Assembly: GCA_037445875.1 (NCBI GenBank)
Contig: JBBIJR010000076.1
Coordinates: 1-15,902, forward strand
Length of the DNA stretch: 15,902 bases
Direction: 5' to 3'
DNA from: JBBIJR01 sp037445875
GTDB taxonomy: Bacteria; CLD3; SB21
Below the pieces are notes generated by a model. The model was not told where the DNA came from. It saw only the letters and a list, made by a program, of their open reading frames with translations, and searched no databases. Positions 1 to 7,214 of this stretch are shown here, in pieces (the first letter of the stretch is position 1; each line of letters begins with the position of its first letter). A program made the position numbers and the translations under genes.

Positions 1-443
1 GAAACCGTGGTCAGGTCACGGCACCACACCACGATCAACAGACTGGTGTAGAAAGGGTGACGCACGCGCGCCAGGACGCCCGACGTGCAAAGTTCTGACG
101 GTTCCTCGCGCAGTCCAAGGAAGGCCGCCATATCATAATGGCGTGCCGCCACGGCTGCAAAGACCAGCGCACCTCCCTGCACGAGGATGAGGACTAACCG
201 GATAGGAAACGACCACTCGATCAGGACGAACTCCGGCGTGGCCATCATCACGTAGACCAGAGGGACAAGCAGTACCACGGCCAGCGCGTTGTACGCCAAA
301 CGGTAATGAGGCGCCAACGCCCGAACATGATGTTGGACCAACCGTTTGACGGTCATGCAGGCCGCGGCGCTGTGGATGAGGGCGTACAGGGCCCATGCCG
401 CCAGAAAGAGAAAATACTCGGTGTCGTGGTCGGATACGAACAA
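1..443 (-). CDS. NnrU / isoprenylcysteine methyltransferase-like membrane protein (partial)
   Basis: Partial integral membrane protein of the NnrU/ICMT-like methyltransferase superfamily; its C-terminus lies beyond base 1. Reading the minus strand by hand gives an open frame with a first helix ending in ALIHSAA, a YRLAYNALAVVLLVPL segment, a further hydrophobic helix, then HYDMAAFLGL and GVLARVRHPFY. The His-Ser after helix 1, the YRxxYN segment and the G-x(5)-RHPxY signature are what identify the family. The start is uncertain. A TTG at 443 sits only two bases after the purine-rich AAAGGAG, and no ATG or GTG occurs until 356, which would remove the first helix. The NHL gene ends 7 bases upstream, so this is probably the fourth gene of the operon. 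The substrate is unknown; some relatives are linked to denitrification and others methylate lipids or prenylcysteine, and nothing here decides between them. Confidence 0.7.
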   Translation of the reverse strand, partial: MFVSDHDTEYFLFLAAWALYALIHSAAACMTVKRLVQHHVRALAPHYRLAYNALAVVLLVPLVYVMMATPEFVLIEWSFPIRLVLILVQGGALVFAAVAARHYDMAAFLGLREEPSELCTSGVLARVRHPFYTSLLIVVWCRDLTTV

Positions 444-450
444 GACTCCT

Positions 451-1929
451 TTAGAAAGCAAACTCAACTTCGGCCCTTTTGGTGAAATAGCGGCTGAAGG
501 TGTATGTCGTTCGGGCCTCGATACGCAGGCGATACAGTCCCGACGGAAGCCGCAGTTCCGAGCGGACCGAGTCCGCGAAAGGGGCGGCTGCGGAATCGGA
601 AGTACCCCCGGTGGATTTGCGGGAACGTTTGACGCGCTCCACCGTCGGCATACGATTCCACAGAAACACATGCCGTCCCATATCGAGGATGCGGTTGGTG
701 GCAAGTTGCGCCACGGGTCGGTCATCCTCGTCGAGGACGGTGACCAATACTTTGGACCGTTCCGTGAGGGCGAAATCGAATCGGATCGCCGAATCCTGTT
801 GTGAAACATTCACATCCAGAATGTCCGTGCCGATGTGAAAGTACTGCGCGCTGATCTTGTCGACGATGAACACCTGCCCCAGTTTCTTCCAGATGCCTAT
901 TGCCCTCGGTTCCAGAAACTCGTTGTCGCCCTCGCCGACCGTGCCAAAGGAGGTGATGTACCGGAGGTTCCGGTCGAACTTATGCACGCAGTGGTTGAGG
1001 AGATCCGTCGCCCATACGTTACCGTAGTAGTCGAGTGCCACGGATGTGAGGTAGACCTTGGGGTAGCCGTAATCCGCCGAATTCGCACCTGCCACAAAAC
1101 GTCCGTCGGTCGTGAGCTTGAGCAGCCGGGAATTGTTCAGATCGACGACCATCAGAAAACTCTCGCGATAAAATAGGTCGTGTTCCGCGCGGTCGGACAG
1201 CGCCAGTGCCGCTGGCCGGAAAAGCGGGCCGGAGGTGCCGAGACTGTCCGTTTTGCCCGGGATGACGTAGAGGAATTGCATGGAACGGTCGAAAACCTGA
1301 ATGCGGTCGTTGCCGGTATCGGCAACGTAGAGCGTTCCATCCCCGGCCAGAGCCACAGCGGAGGGCTCGTCAAACTCTCCCGTCTTCTTACCACTTTTTC
1401 CATACGCATCGACGAAGGCTAGATAGTTGCCCGGATTGTGCAAGCGAACAATCCGGTCGTGGCCGGTGTCCGCGACGTAGACGTCTCCATCGGCATTGCA
1501 CGCTATGCCCCGCGGTCGCTTCAGGCGCTGTCGAGGCCCCCGGCCCTCGTACACGTCGAGGCTCTGCATCGAGCTGTTGAAAATGATGTTGTTCTGCCCC
1601 GCATTGACCCCGTAGACGGTCAGGTCGTCGTCATCCATCCGGTTCAGCGGATCGTCGGTGCTTTTGAGTCGCGTGACCGCGAGAGCCTGAGGGTCGCTGG
1701 GAACAACGTCCGTGCGTCCTATGAGGGCCATGAAAGCGAACAAATGGAGGGCTGTGGCCTTGTGGATGGGTGCGTGCCGGGCGGGAGGATAGACGAGGGT
1801 CGTGGCCTCGTGCATCTTGCCGAATTCCTTCTCCTGGGCTACGGGCAGACTAAGAAACATGCCGACGAAGGTTCCGACGACAAGGACGTTCACGGTTGCG
1901 CGGAACCGTACGAAACGCGGATTCTCCAT
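451..1929 (-). CDS. Exported NHL-repeat protein with FlgD-like C-terminal domain
   Basis: A 492-residue protein. Residues about 11-30 form an N-terminal hydrophobic segment after a basic start, a signal peptide or membrane anchor, so the rest probably lies outside the cytoplasm. Five NHL-type beta-propeller repeats can be seen at about 138-165, 185-215, 236-275, 290-320 and 335-365; the clearest carry YVADTGHDRI and YVADTGNDRI. Residues about 375-473 resemble the Ig-like FlgD domain, with a strand-rich start, the MGRHVFLWN turn and a final LPSGLYRLRIEA strand. They are interrupted at about 430-458 by a Lys/Arg/Ser-rich insert. NHL propellers bind proteins, peptides or RNA, and no catalytic residues are evident here. 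The ATG at 1929 lies 40 bases inside the upstream ATL gene with only a weak ribosome site; it is kept because it supplies the signal-like segment. The ligand is unknown. Confidence 0.75.
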   Translation of the reverse strand: MENPRFVRFRATVNVLVVGTFVGMFLSLPVAQEKEFGKMHEATTLVYPPARHAPIHKATALHLFAFMALIGRTDVVPSDPQALAVTRLKSTDDPLNRMDDDDLTVYGVNAGQNNIIFNSSMQSLDVYEGRGPRQRLKRPRGIACNADGDVYVADTGHDRIVRLHNPGNYLAFVDAYGKSGKKTGEFDEPSAVALAGDGTLYVADTGNDRIQVFDRSMQFLYVIPGKTDSLGTSGPLFRPAALALSDRAEHDLFYRESFLMVVDLNNSRLLKLTTDGRFVAGANSADYGYPKVYLTSVALDYYGNVWATDLLNHCVHKFDRNLRYITSFGTVGEGDNEFLEPRAIGIWKKLGQVFIVDKISAQYFHIGTDILDVNVSQQDSAIRFDFALTERSKVLVTVLDEDDRPVAQLATNRILDMGRHVFLWNRMPTVERVKRSRKSTGGTSDSAAAPFADSVRSELRLPSGLYRLRIEARTTYTFSRYFTKRAEVEFAF

Positions 1930-2216
1930 TGATATTTCTGCAGGTCGACCTTTTCGCGATTGAATCGGATGCCCTCCTTCAGAAGGAGCGCTTTCTGACG
2001 ATCATAGCCGCCGGCGCGCGGCAGGGAAATACGGCCCTGTGAGTTGATAACCCGATGCCACGGAAGTTCCATGCCGTGGGGCACGTTGTGGAGGGCATAT
2101 CCCACCTGCCGCGGTCCTACACGGGCCATGCGCGCGATTTGTCCGTAGGTGGCGACCCGCCCTCGCGGTATCCGGCGCACGATCCGCCAAATCCGGTCGT
2201 ACGTTGCGGTGATCAT
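1890..2216 (-). CDS. Alkyltransferase-like protein (ATL, MGMT-like DNA-binding protein)
   Basis: A 108-residue protein of the O6-methylguanine-DNA methyltransferase C-terminal fold. It has the helix-turn-helix stretch IPRGRVATYGQIARMA (about 17-32), the GYALHNVP segment and LPWHRVINSQGRIS (about 51-64). True MGMTs have PCHRV with the alkyl-accepting Cys; here Trp53 replaces it. This is the hallmark of ATL proteins (S. pombe Atl1, E. coli YbaZ), which bind O6-alkylguanine without repairing it and hand the lesion to nucleotide-excision repair. The ATG at 2216 overlaps the transporter stop as ATGA (2213-2216), implying translational coupling and fixing the start; a longer upstream frame is a shadow of the transporter. 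The 3' end overlaps the NHL gene by 40 bases. Confidence 0.88.
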   Translation of the reverse strand: MITATYDRIWRIVRRIPRGRVATYGQIARMARVGPRQVGYALHNVPHGMELPWHRVINSQGRISLPRAGGYDRQKALLLKEGIRFNREKVDLQKYQWRIRVSYGSAQP

Positions 2217-3521
2217 GATTTCAAAAGGGCACGGCGGGCGTCGATGCGCCTGACTACAACTTCGTACGCAAAAAGGGCGACCGCGGAAACAAAGCCGATG
2301 GCGGCAAAATAATACCACACATGATTGGCCTTCGCATACGCGTGCGGCAATTGCTCCGCGGTCAGGGTATGAGGATCGGGGCAATACGTAGTGAGCAGGT
2401 ATCCGGAGATGCCGAAGCCAAAGAGGGAAGCGAGGAACGAATGCAGGTGACCGAAGCCAAGGTACAGTCCCTCCTCTCCCTGGGGGGCCTGCAGGGAAAA
2501 GAATTCCAGGTAGCGAGGCGAAATGAAGCACTCAGCAAGCCCCTGCAATACGATTCCAGCGATGAGCATGATCGTAATGGGATGCGCGGCAACCTCCCCT
2601 ACGATCGGTATCGACGTTCCCCAATACGATTCAAGGAGGGGACTGGAGGCCATGCAAACCGCTGAAACTGGCATGATCACCATGCCGATGTTCATGGACG
2701 TGATCGCCTTGACGTTCTTCATCACGTGCGTGATCAAAATCACGCAGGTCATGACGACCAGGGGATTGACATTGGCGATCCACTCCGGAGACGCGTCCTG
2801 CCCGACGGTGCGCAGCACATACTTCGGCATGGTGGCGTACATCTGGTGCTGAATCATCCAGAAGCCGCTGACGATGAGGACGAGCGTCAGCAGCCGGACG
2901 TTCGTGATCACCCGTACGAAACTATTCCACGTATCACGGATCGACTTGCCCTCACCGTCCATATTGACGCTGCGGTAGAAAAAATACACGACCACAAGAG
3001 CGAGCGCGCACATAATGGCGGAATAGTAGTTAATCGCCTCCAGACCGAGATTCAGGCGGAGTGGATATGCAAAGGTCTTACCCGAAAACGAGCCTACGTT
3101 TACCATTCCGTAAAAAATGGAAAACGCGCGCGCACGGTTGGAGGAATCCTANNNNNNNNNNGCCGGTGATGATCGCCTTGATGAATGATCCCCCGAACAT
3201 GAGGATCACGATGGCCGGTAGAACCGTGGATTTGTGAGGAAGGGCGCCCAGGGTGAAGTAACCCGTACTCAGAAGAGCGAACGCCAGGACGATCGCTTTT
3301 CGGAAACCGATTTTGTCGGCCAATGCGCCGGTGAATGGCGGCAGAAAGTACAGACCGGCTGAAAACACCCCGCCGATCCACGCGGCCTCGATATCGTTGA
3401 AGCCGACAATATCCGTCAGGTACAGCGTTAGGGCTATGAAGACGGCGTAGTATGCAGCCCGTTCGAACAACTCGACGAGGTTGGCCGTCCAGAACGTCAT
3501 CGGATACTTCCATGCAGTCAT
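2213..3521 (-). CDS. POT/PTR2-family proton-coupled oligopeptide transporter (interrupted by assembly gap)
   Basis: A major facilitator superfamily transporter of the proton-dependent oligopeptide (POT) family, expected to import di- and tripeptides with protons across the inner membrane. The N-terminal half starts FWTANLVELFERAAYY, carrying the family ExxER motif (Glu17, Glu20, Arg21), followed by a loop with ADKIGFRKA and GSFIKAIITG before the gap. After the gap the frame resumes with NRARAFSIFYGMVNVGSF, a typical POT segment, and later GFWMIQHQMYATMP, SPEWIANVNPLVVM and ECFISPRYLEFFS. The total, about 430-440 residues, is close to the family minimum. The two halves are in different frames across the 10 Ns, and the codon touching the gap reads TAG. 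Both are most simply a wrong gap length and an unreliable contig end. The ATG at 3521 follows a GGGG-type ribosome site. It is first in a four-gene operon. Confidence 0.85.
3152..3161. other. Assembly gap (10 Ns) inside the transporter gene
   Basis: Ten N characters join two contigs inside the POT transporter gene. The flanking coding frames differ, so the true missing length is not 10 bases. By comparison with the family, only a few residues (the stretch after ITG and before SSNRARA) are likely missing. Confidence 0.97.
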
Positions 3522-3563
3522 GTAGACCCCATGTCGCGCGATCTCGGGCTAGAATCCGTGTGC

Positions 3564-3592
3564 ATGTTACCGAAAGACTCCACCAATTTCAA
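3564..3592 (-). promoter_or_regulatory. Candidate sigma-70 promoter for the POT-ATL-NHL operon
   Basis: On the minus strand, TTGAAA (3592-3587) is followed after 17 bases by TAACAT (3569-3564). This gives five of six matches at -35, four of six at -10 and ideal spacing. The transcript would start near 3557, leaving a leader of about 36 bases before the transporter ATG at 3521. The -35 box overlaps the palindrome at 3585-3599. Confidence 0.55.
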
Positions 3593-3599
3593 TGAAATT
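3585..3599. promoter_or_regulatory. Palindrome overlapping the -35 box, candidate operator
   Basis: AATTTCA and TGAAATT are perfect 7-base inverted arms around a single A. The site covers the -35 element of the minus-strand promoter, where a bound repressor would block RNA polymerase. No regulator gene is in the window, so the binding protein is unknown. Confidence 0.4.
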
Positions 3600-3768
3600 T
3601 GGAAGGCCTGAGTTTCACATACTCATGCAACGGTATACCCCTGCAACAATAGAAAAGCACCGCGCTCGCAGATCAAGGCATCCGGGTGATCAGTTTATGA
3701 TAGTCCCGGCATCTGTCTTGCGTCTGCCGGTGAATCTACACCTGCTCGGAAGCAGGGAGATTCCCTTC

Positions 3769-3797
3769 TTGAAAGTTCGGGACGATTCGTGTATTTT
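3769..3797 (+). promoter_or_regulatory. Candidate sigma-70 promoter for the membrane protein-dedA pair
   Basis: TTGAAA (3769-3774), a 17-base spacer and TATTTT (3792-3797). Transcription would begin near 3804, about 19 bases before the ATG at 3823. This supports that ATG over the in-frame start at 3592, which would lie upstream of the promoter. Confidence 0.55.
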
Positions 3798-3822
3798 GCA
3801 GGGCCCAAAACAGGAATCCCTG

Positions 3823-4446
3823 ATGGATACGTCCTCGCAAACATTGGATCTGCTGCGCGCATTGGCCGGCGCGCTGGCCGTCCTCGTTCCGCTGGTTGTC
3901 TTCTGGTTCCAAAGGGTCGATCGCCTGCAGAAATCGAAGTATCTCATCGATCTCGTTCGATCGTACGAGGACCTCGTGGAGATCCGGAAGCGCCAGGTGG
4001 AATCGGATGCACCACCGGTCGTTCTCGAAAAGATCGACACGATGATCGGAGAGCTGGATCGGGAACTCAAAGGGGGTCCGGATAAGCTGAACATCACGCC
4101 GTTCATGGTCGTGTTGGCCGTCGTGACATTCTTCGTGAGTTTGTTGTTCACGCAGCTCTCGGACTACATCAACCGTCTGTTCACCGGCAAGTCGTACGAG
4201 AGCGAGCTGTTTTTCCTGGAAGGCATCTTTGCGTCCGCCATGGCCCGCTTTGCCCTGCTGCTGGTTTATCTGGTCATTTCGATTTTCTTGACCATACTGG
4301 TGTCCCGGCTGCTCGTCACCCGCATGAAGAATGCCTTCGTACGTAATCTCCTCGTATTGCTGGTGTTTTTTGGGGTCTTTGCGTGCGTGTCGTTCTTGCT
4401 CAGCCTGATCCTCGTTCTGTTGGACCCCGTCACTACTTTGTGGTAG
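3823..4446 (+). CDS. Hypothetical integral membrane protein, four predicted helices
   Basis: A 207-residue membrane protein that I do not recognise. Hydrophobic segments lie at about 10-29, 91-111, 138-165 and 174-200. Between the first and second is a charged, helix-forming stretch (about 31-90) rich in Asp, Glu, Lys and Arg, possibly coiled-coil and cytoplasmic. No catalytic motif or metal site is visible. The ATG at 3823 has AGGA eight bases upstream and sits just behind a good promoter. The frame is open back to 3592, but that extension is low in coding character. dedA follows after 42 bases on the same strand, so the two are probably co-transcribed and the protein may act with DedA in membrane homeostasis; this is inference only. 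Confidence 0.65.
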   Translation: MDTSSQTLDLLRALAGALAVLVPLVVFWFQRVDRLQKSKYLIDLVRSYEDLVEIRKRQVESDAPPVVLEKIDTMIGELDRELKGGPDKLNITPFMVVLAVVTFFVSLLFTQLSDYINRLFTGKSYESELFFLEGIFASAMARFALLLVYLVISIFLTILVSRLLVTRMKNAFVRNLLVLLVFFGVFACVSFLLSLILVLLDPVTTLW

Positions 4447-4488
4447 GACACACGGGCAGCAGCGCGACGGACTGATCGAAAGGGTGTA

Positions 4489-5151
4489 ATGGAGTTTGTT
4501 CTGTACCTCGTCGACCTGATTGTAAATCTGGACCGCCATCTGGCGGAGATCATCACGCTGTATGGTGCATGGACGTACGCGATTCTTTTCATTATTGTCT
4601 TCTGCGAGACCGGCCTTGTCGTGACGCCCATCCTGCCGGGCGATTCCCTCCTGTTTGCTGCGGGTGCCTTGGCGGCCACGACCACGCTGGACGTACACGT
4701 GACGGTGATGCTCCTGATCGCTGCGGCAGTGGCCGGAGATACGGTGAATTATTCGATTGGCAAGTACGTGGGTCCCAGGGTCTTCAAGAAGGAACGGTCA
4801 CGGTTCCTGAACAAGGATCACTTGCTTCGCACGCACCGGTTTTATGAGCGCCACGGAGGCAAGACCATCATCATTGCCCGTTTCATGCCCATCATCCGGA
4901 CCTTTGCGCCCTTTGTGGCAGGCATCGGAACAATGGACTATCCGCGTTTTATCTCGTACAATGTGACGGGGGGCGCCGTGTGGGTCCTCGTGTTTGTCTA
5001 CGGGGGTTACTTCTTCGGTAATATCCCGGTCGTTAAAAGCAACTTCGCTCTGGTCATAGCGGGTATCGTGTTCGTATCGATTCTGCCGGGCGTGATTGCA
5101 TACTTCAAGCAGCGCCTGGCCCGCAAGCCGGCGGCCGGAGCGGCCGACTGA
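4489..5151 (+). CDS. DedA-family membrane protein
   Basis: A 220-residue inner-membrane protein of the DedA (SNARE-associated/VTT) family. Recognisable blocks are FCETGLVVTPILPGDSLLF (38-56), GDTVNYSIGKYVGPRVF (83-99), FYERHGGKTIIIARFMPIIR (118-137) and the WVLVFVYGGYFFG helix. Glu40, Asp52, Arg131 and Arg137 match, each one position later, the acidic and basic residues I recall as essential in E. coli YqjA (Glu39, Asp51, Arg130, Arg136). DedA proteins support proton-dependent membrane homeostasis, and some members flip undecaprenyl phosphate or phospholipids. Which of these applies here cannot be told. An AAAGGG ribosome site precedes the ATG. The gene converges on the methyltransferase with one base between the two stop codons. 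Confidence 0.9.
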   Translation: MEFVLYLVDLIVNLDRHLAEIITLYGAWTYAILFIIVFCETGLVVTPILPGDSLLFAAGALAATTTLDVHVTVMLLIAAAVAGDTVNYSIGKYVGPRVFKKERSRFLNKDHLLRTHRFYERHGGKTIIIARFMPIIRTFAPFVAGIGTMDYPRFISYNVTGGAVWVLVFVYGGYFFGNIPVVKSNFALVIAGIVFVSILPGVIAYFKQRLARKPAAGAAD

Positions 5152-5152
5152 C

Positions 5153-6010
5153 CTATCTCATGGCGATGAGAATGGCCTGGTACGATTCGAAATTGTTGAA
5201 CGGCTTGCCCGTGTAAGATCCGAGGTAGCCCCATTTGGAGTAGGGCGGCTCGTGCATGCAAAACTCCAGCTCGGCGTGCGTGATGGGCCGGATCGGCAGA
5301 GACATCGTCCTCTGATACCATTCGGGTCCCTTCCTCTCGATACGCATCAGGTTACGCACCAGCAACTCCTCGTGAAAGTCATGAACCATCAGGAACAAGC
5401 GCGGTTCGTTCCGGGTTGTACGGTTCATGACGGGCATGAAGCGTTCCTTGTTTCGCCAGATCTTCTCGTAGTTCAGCGTTTCCACGACAAGCACACCTCC
5501 GTCGGAAAGCAGGTCTCGTGCGTTCTTGAAGAAGTTGATGAGCGCCTCGTCGTCGAGCAACATCGAAAGGGCGTCTTTTGTGCACAGCACCATGTCGAAA
5601 CGCCGGTCGCTCACCACCATCGGTGCGAGCCCCAGCTCGGATTCGTGGAAGGCCGTCCGGCGCGGGAGTTTCTTTCTGGAACGGCGTATCATTTCCTCGC
5701 TTACGTCGATCCCAGTCAGATGCCTGACGCCCAGATCGTGCAGCAGGCGCAGGGTCTGTCCTGTCCGGCAGCACAAGTCGCAGGCCGATTGAACATGGTA
5801 CCGCCGCACCATCATCTCAAAGAACGGTTTCTGAAGTCGGCTCAACATGTCCTCCGGATACATCAGATCGAAATAGGTTGCGAGGTGGTGGCCGTATTCG
5901 TGTTCGGTCAACAGCTGTTCCGCCTGGGGAACATTCAATGAACCGTCGGCAGGGCGCGTCCGGGGGCGTGTCTTTTTGCGTTTCGTCGCGGTCCGTTTGC
6001 GGCGAATCAT
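5153..6010 (-). CDS. Class I SAM-dependent methyltransferase
   Basis: A 285-residue protein with a Rossmann-type SAM-binding domain. It begins with a very basic tail (about 10 Lys/Arg in the first 20 residues), then a helical region. Motif I is ACDLCCRTGQTL (76-87), motif II LTGIDVSEEMI (98-108) with Asp102 as likely ribose ligand, and motif IV FDMVLCTKDALSMLL (138-152). A post-motif strand GGVLVVETLN lies at 171-180. Motif I is unusual: the common DLGCGTG is DLCCRTG, losing one glycine and gaining an arginine. The C-terminal part is beta-rich, as in small-molecule methyltransferases, but the substrate cannot be assigned. The ATG at 6010 has no strong ribosome site. The basic tail could favour nucleic acid or ribosome binding, which is inference only. 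Confidence 0.8.
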   Translation of the reverse strand: MIRRKRTATKRKKTRPRTRPADGSLNVPQAEQLLTEHEYGHHLATYFDLMYPEDMLSRLQKPFFEMMVRRYHVQSACDLCCRTGQTLRLLHDLGVRHLTGIDVSEEMIRRSRKKLPRRTAFHESELGLAPMVVSDRRFDMVLCTKDALSMLLDDEALINFFKNARDLLSDGGVLVVETLNYEKIWRNKERFMPVMNRTTRNEPRLFLMVHDFHEELLVRNLMRIERKGPEWYQRTMSLPIRPITHAELEFCMHEPPYSKWGYLGSYTGKPFNNFESYQAILIAMR

Positions 6011-6049
6011 GCTGGTTATTCCGCTGCTTGAGGAATGGAATCCTGAGGC

Positions 6050-6078
6050 TTGATTTATTTTCGACGCCTTCCTAAGTT
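6050..6078 (+). promoter_or_regulatory. Weak candidate promoter upstream of the WD40 gene
   Basis: TTGATT (6050-6055), 17-base spacer, TAAGTT (6073-6078). The -35 match and spacing are fair, but the -10 is poor at three of six. It lies in the 129-base gap between the divergent methyltransferase and WD40 genes, where a promoter is expected. Confidence 0.25.
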
Positions 6079-6139
6079 AACCGATGCGGCAAGGAAAAAC
6101 CAGAAGTTTCTGAAACGACCAGCAAGTCCGGAGTGTTCG

Positions 6140-7177
6140 ATGAGACAAGCAGTGTGGCTCCTGGCATGTTTACCGTTTGCAGCCTGCAGCGGTCCCGCGG
6201 AGCGGCCCCACGTGCAGCCCCCGCGCAGCTTTGCGGTGGGAGACAGCCAGATCGTAAAAAGCATTGCCTTTTCACCCGACGGCGCGACGCTGATCGTGGG
6301 AGGACAAAACAAGCGGATCAAGATCATCAACGCGGCCGATGGAAATGTCCTGTGGGCTTCGGACCCGCAGCCCGATGCGGTGCTCGTTGTGCGGTATTCG
6401 CCGGACGGACGGCTTTTTGCAGCGACGTGCGGTGACAACACGGAGAACACGGCGCAGGTGGTTGTGTTTGACACGGAAGGAAAGGCGGAAGTGTGGGGAC
6501 GAAAGGGCCTGACCAACGATGTTCAATTCGCGGAATTCTCACCCGACGGTACCCAGCTGATCACGGCCAACCATTTCAACATCGCGCTGTACGCCGCAAA
6601 GACGGGCGAGCAATTGAAGTTCTTTTCCGGGCATTCGGCGGACGTTGCCGCTCCTTCAGGACATGTGGCGGCCGTGACGGACATCGAGTTCAGCAAGAAC
6701 GGTTCGCGCTTCTTTTCTGTGGGGTGGGATCGGAGTGTAAAAGTGTGGGACATCAACATGGGCCGCGAGATCAAGACGTACCCTGAGGCAGATCCCATCA
6801 ACGCGTGTCTGGTCACACCGGGAGAGGACCGGATCATCAGCGGGGGGGAAGGAGGCATTCAAGTTTGGAATCTGACGACGGACCGGGCCGATACCGTGAT
6901 CACAACGGGTACCGAGATACGAAGCTTCTGTTGGGTGAAATCGGGCGAGTACTTTGTCAGCGGCGATGCCGTCGGTCTCCTGACATTGTGGAGAACGAAG
7001 GACCTGACGGCGGTACGAACGGTGGAAAGTCCTCACCACGACGGAGTGTGGTCCCTGGCTTCGTCATCGGACGGTGAGCGGTTCGCCTCGTCCGGCGGAG
7101 GCGGCAACGTGACCCTGTGGGACGTGCGGTATTTGCTGGGTCCCGCCGCGTCCGACTCCGCCGGTTCAAAGCCGTGA
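6140..7177 (+). CDS. WD40-repeat probable lipoprotein
   Basis: A 345-residue beta-propeller protein. The N-terminus MRQAVWLLACLPFAACSG is a short signal peptide ending in a lipobox-like FAAC (Cys16, with Phe where Leu is usual). The protein is therefore probably lipid-anchored in the periplasm or outer membrane. Repeats include SIAFSPDGATLIVGG (41-55), VRYSPDGRLFAA (84-95), AEFSPDGTQLITA (131-143), DIEFSKNGSRFFSVGWDRSVKVWD (from 181), ISGGEGGIQVWN (233-244) and a last blade ending NVTLWDVR, enough for a seven-bladed propeller. No enzyme domain is fused; such proteins serve as binding scaffolds. The ATG at 6140 is chosen for its GGAG six bases upstream and the signal peptide; the frame is open back to 6050. 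The thiolase begins 37 bases after the stop, so read-through into it is possible. Confidence 0.8.
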   Translation: MRQAVWLLACLPFAACSGPAERPHVQPPRSFAVGDSQIVKSIAFSPDGATLIVGGQNKRIKIINAADGNVLWASDPQPDAVLVVRYSPDGRLFAATCGDNTENTAQVVVFDTEGKAEVWGRKGLTNDVQFAEFSPDGTQLITANHFNIALYAAKTGEQLKFFSGHSADVAAPSGHVAAVTDIEFSKNGSRFFSVGWDRSVKVWDINMGREIKTYPEADPINACLVTPGEDRIISGGEGGIQVWNLTTDRADTVITTGTEIRSFCWVKSGEYFVSGDAVGLLTLWRTKDLTAVRTVESPHHDGVWSLASSSDGERFASSGGGGNVTLWDVRYLLGPAASDSAGSKP

Positions 7178-7214
7178 CGGCATCCGTTTATTCTCAAGCC
7201 ACCATGAGGAGCGT

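Larger units (their letters stand above)
3522..3822. promoter_or_regulatory. Divergent intergenic control region
   Basis: This 301-base stretch separates the minus-strand transporter operon from the plus-strand membrane-protein/dedA pair. It holds one candidate promoter for each direction and a palindrome overlapping the minus-strand promoter, each listed separately. A plus-strand open frame begins at 3592, but its first 77 residues look non-coding and the promoter at 3769-3797 lies within it, so no gene is called here. Confidence 0.6.

Noticed and set aside
1890..2531. 213-residue version of the ATL protein starting at 2531
   Set aside because: The first 105 residues are out-of-frame transporter sequence; the ATL homology begins at the ATG at 2216, coupled to the transporter stop.
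3592..3822. N-terminal extension of the membrane protein from an ATG-like start at 3592
   Set aside because: The extension has no coding character and contains the promoter at 3769-3797; the ATG at 3823 has its own ribosome site.
3736..4698. 320-residue minus-strand open frame rich in Gln, Glu and Asp
   Set aside because: Antisense to the membrane-protein and dedA genes; the polar composition is the complement of hydrophobic codons.
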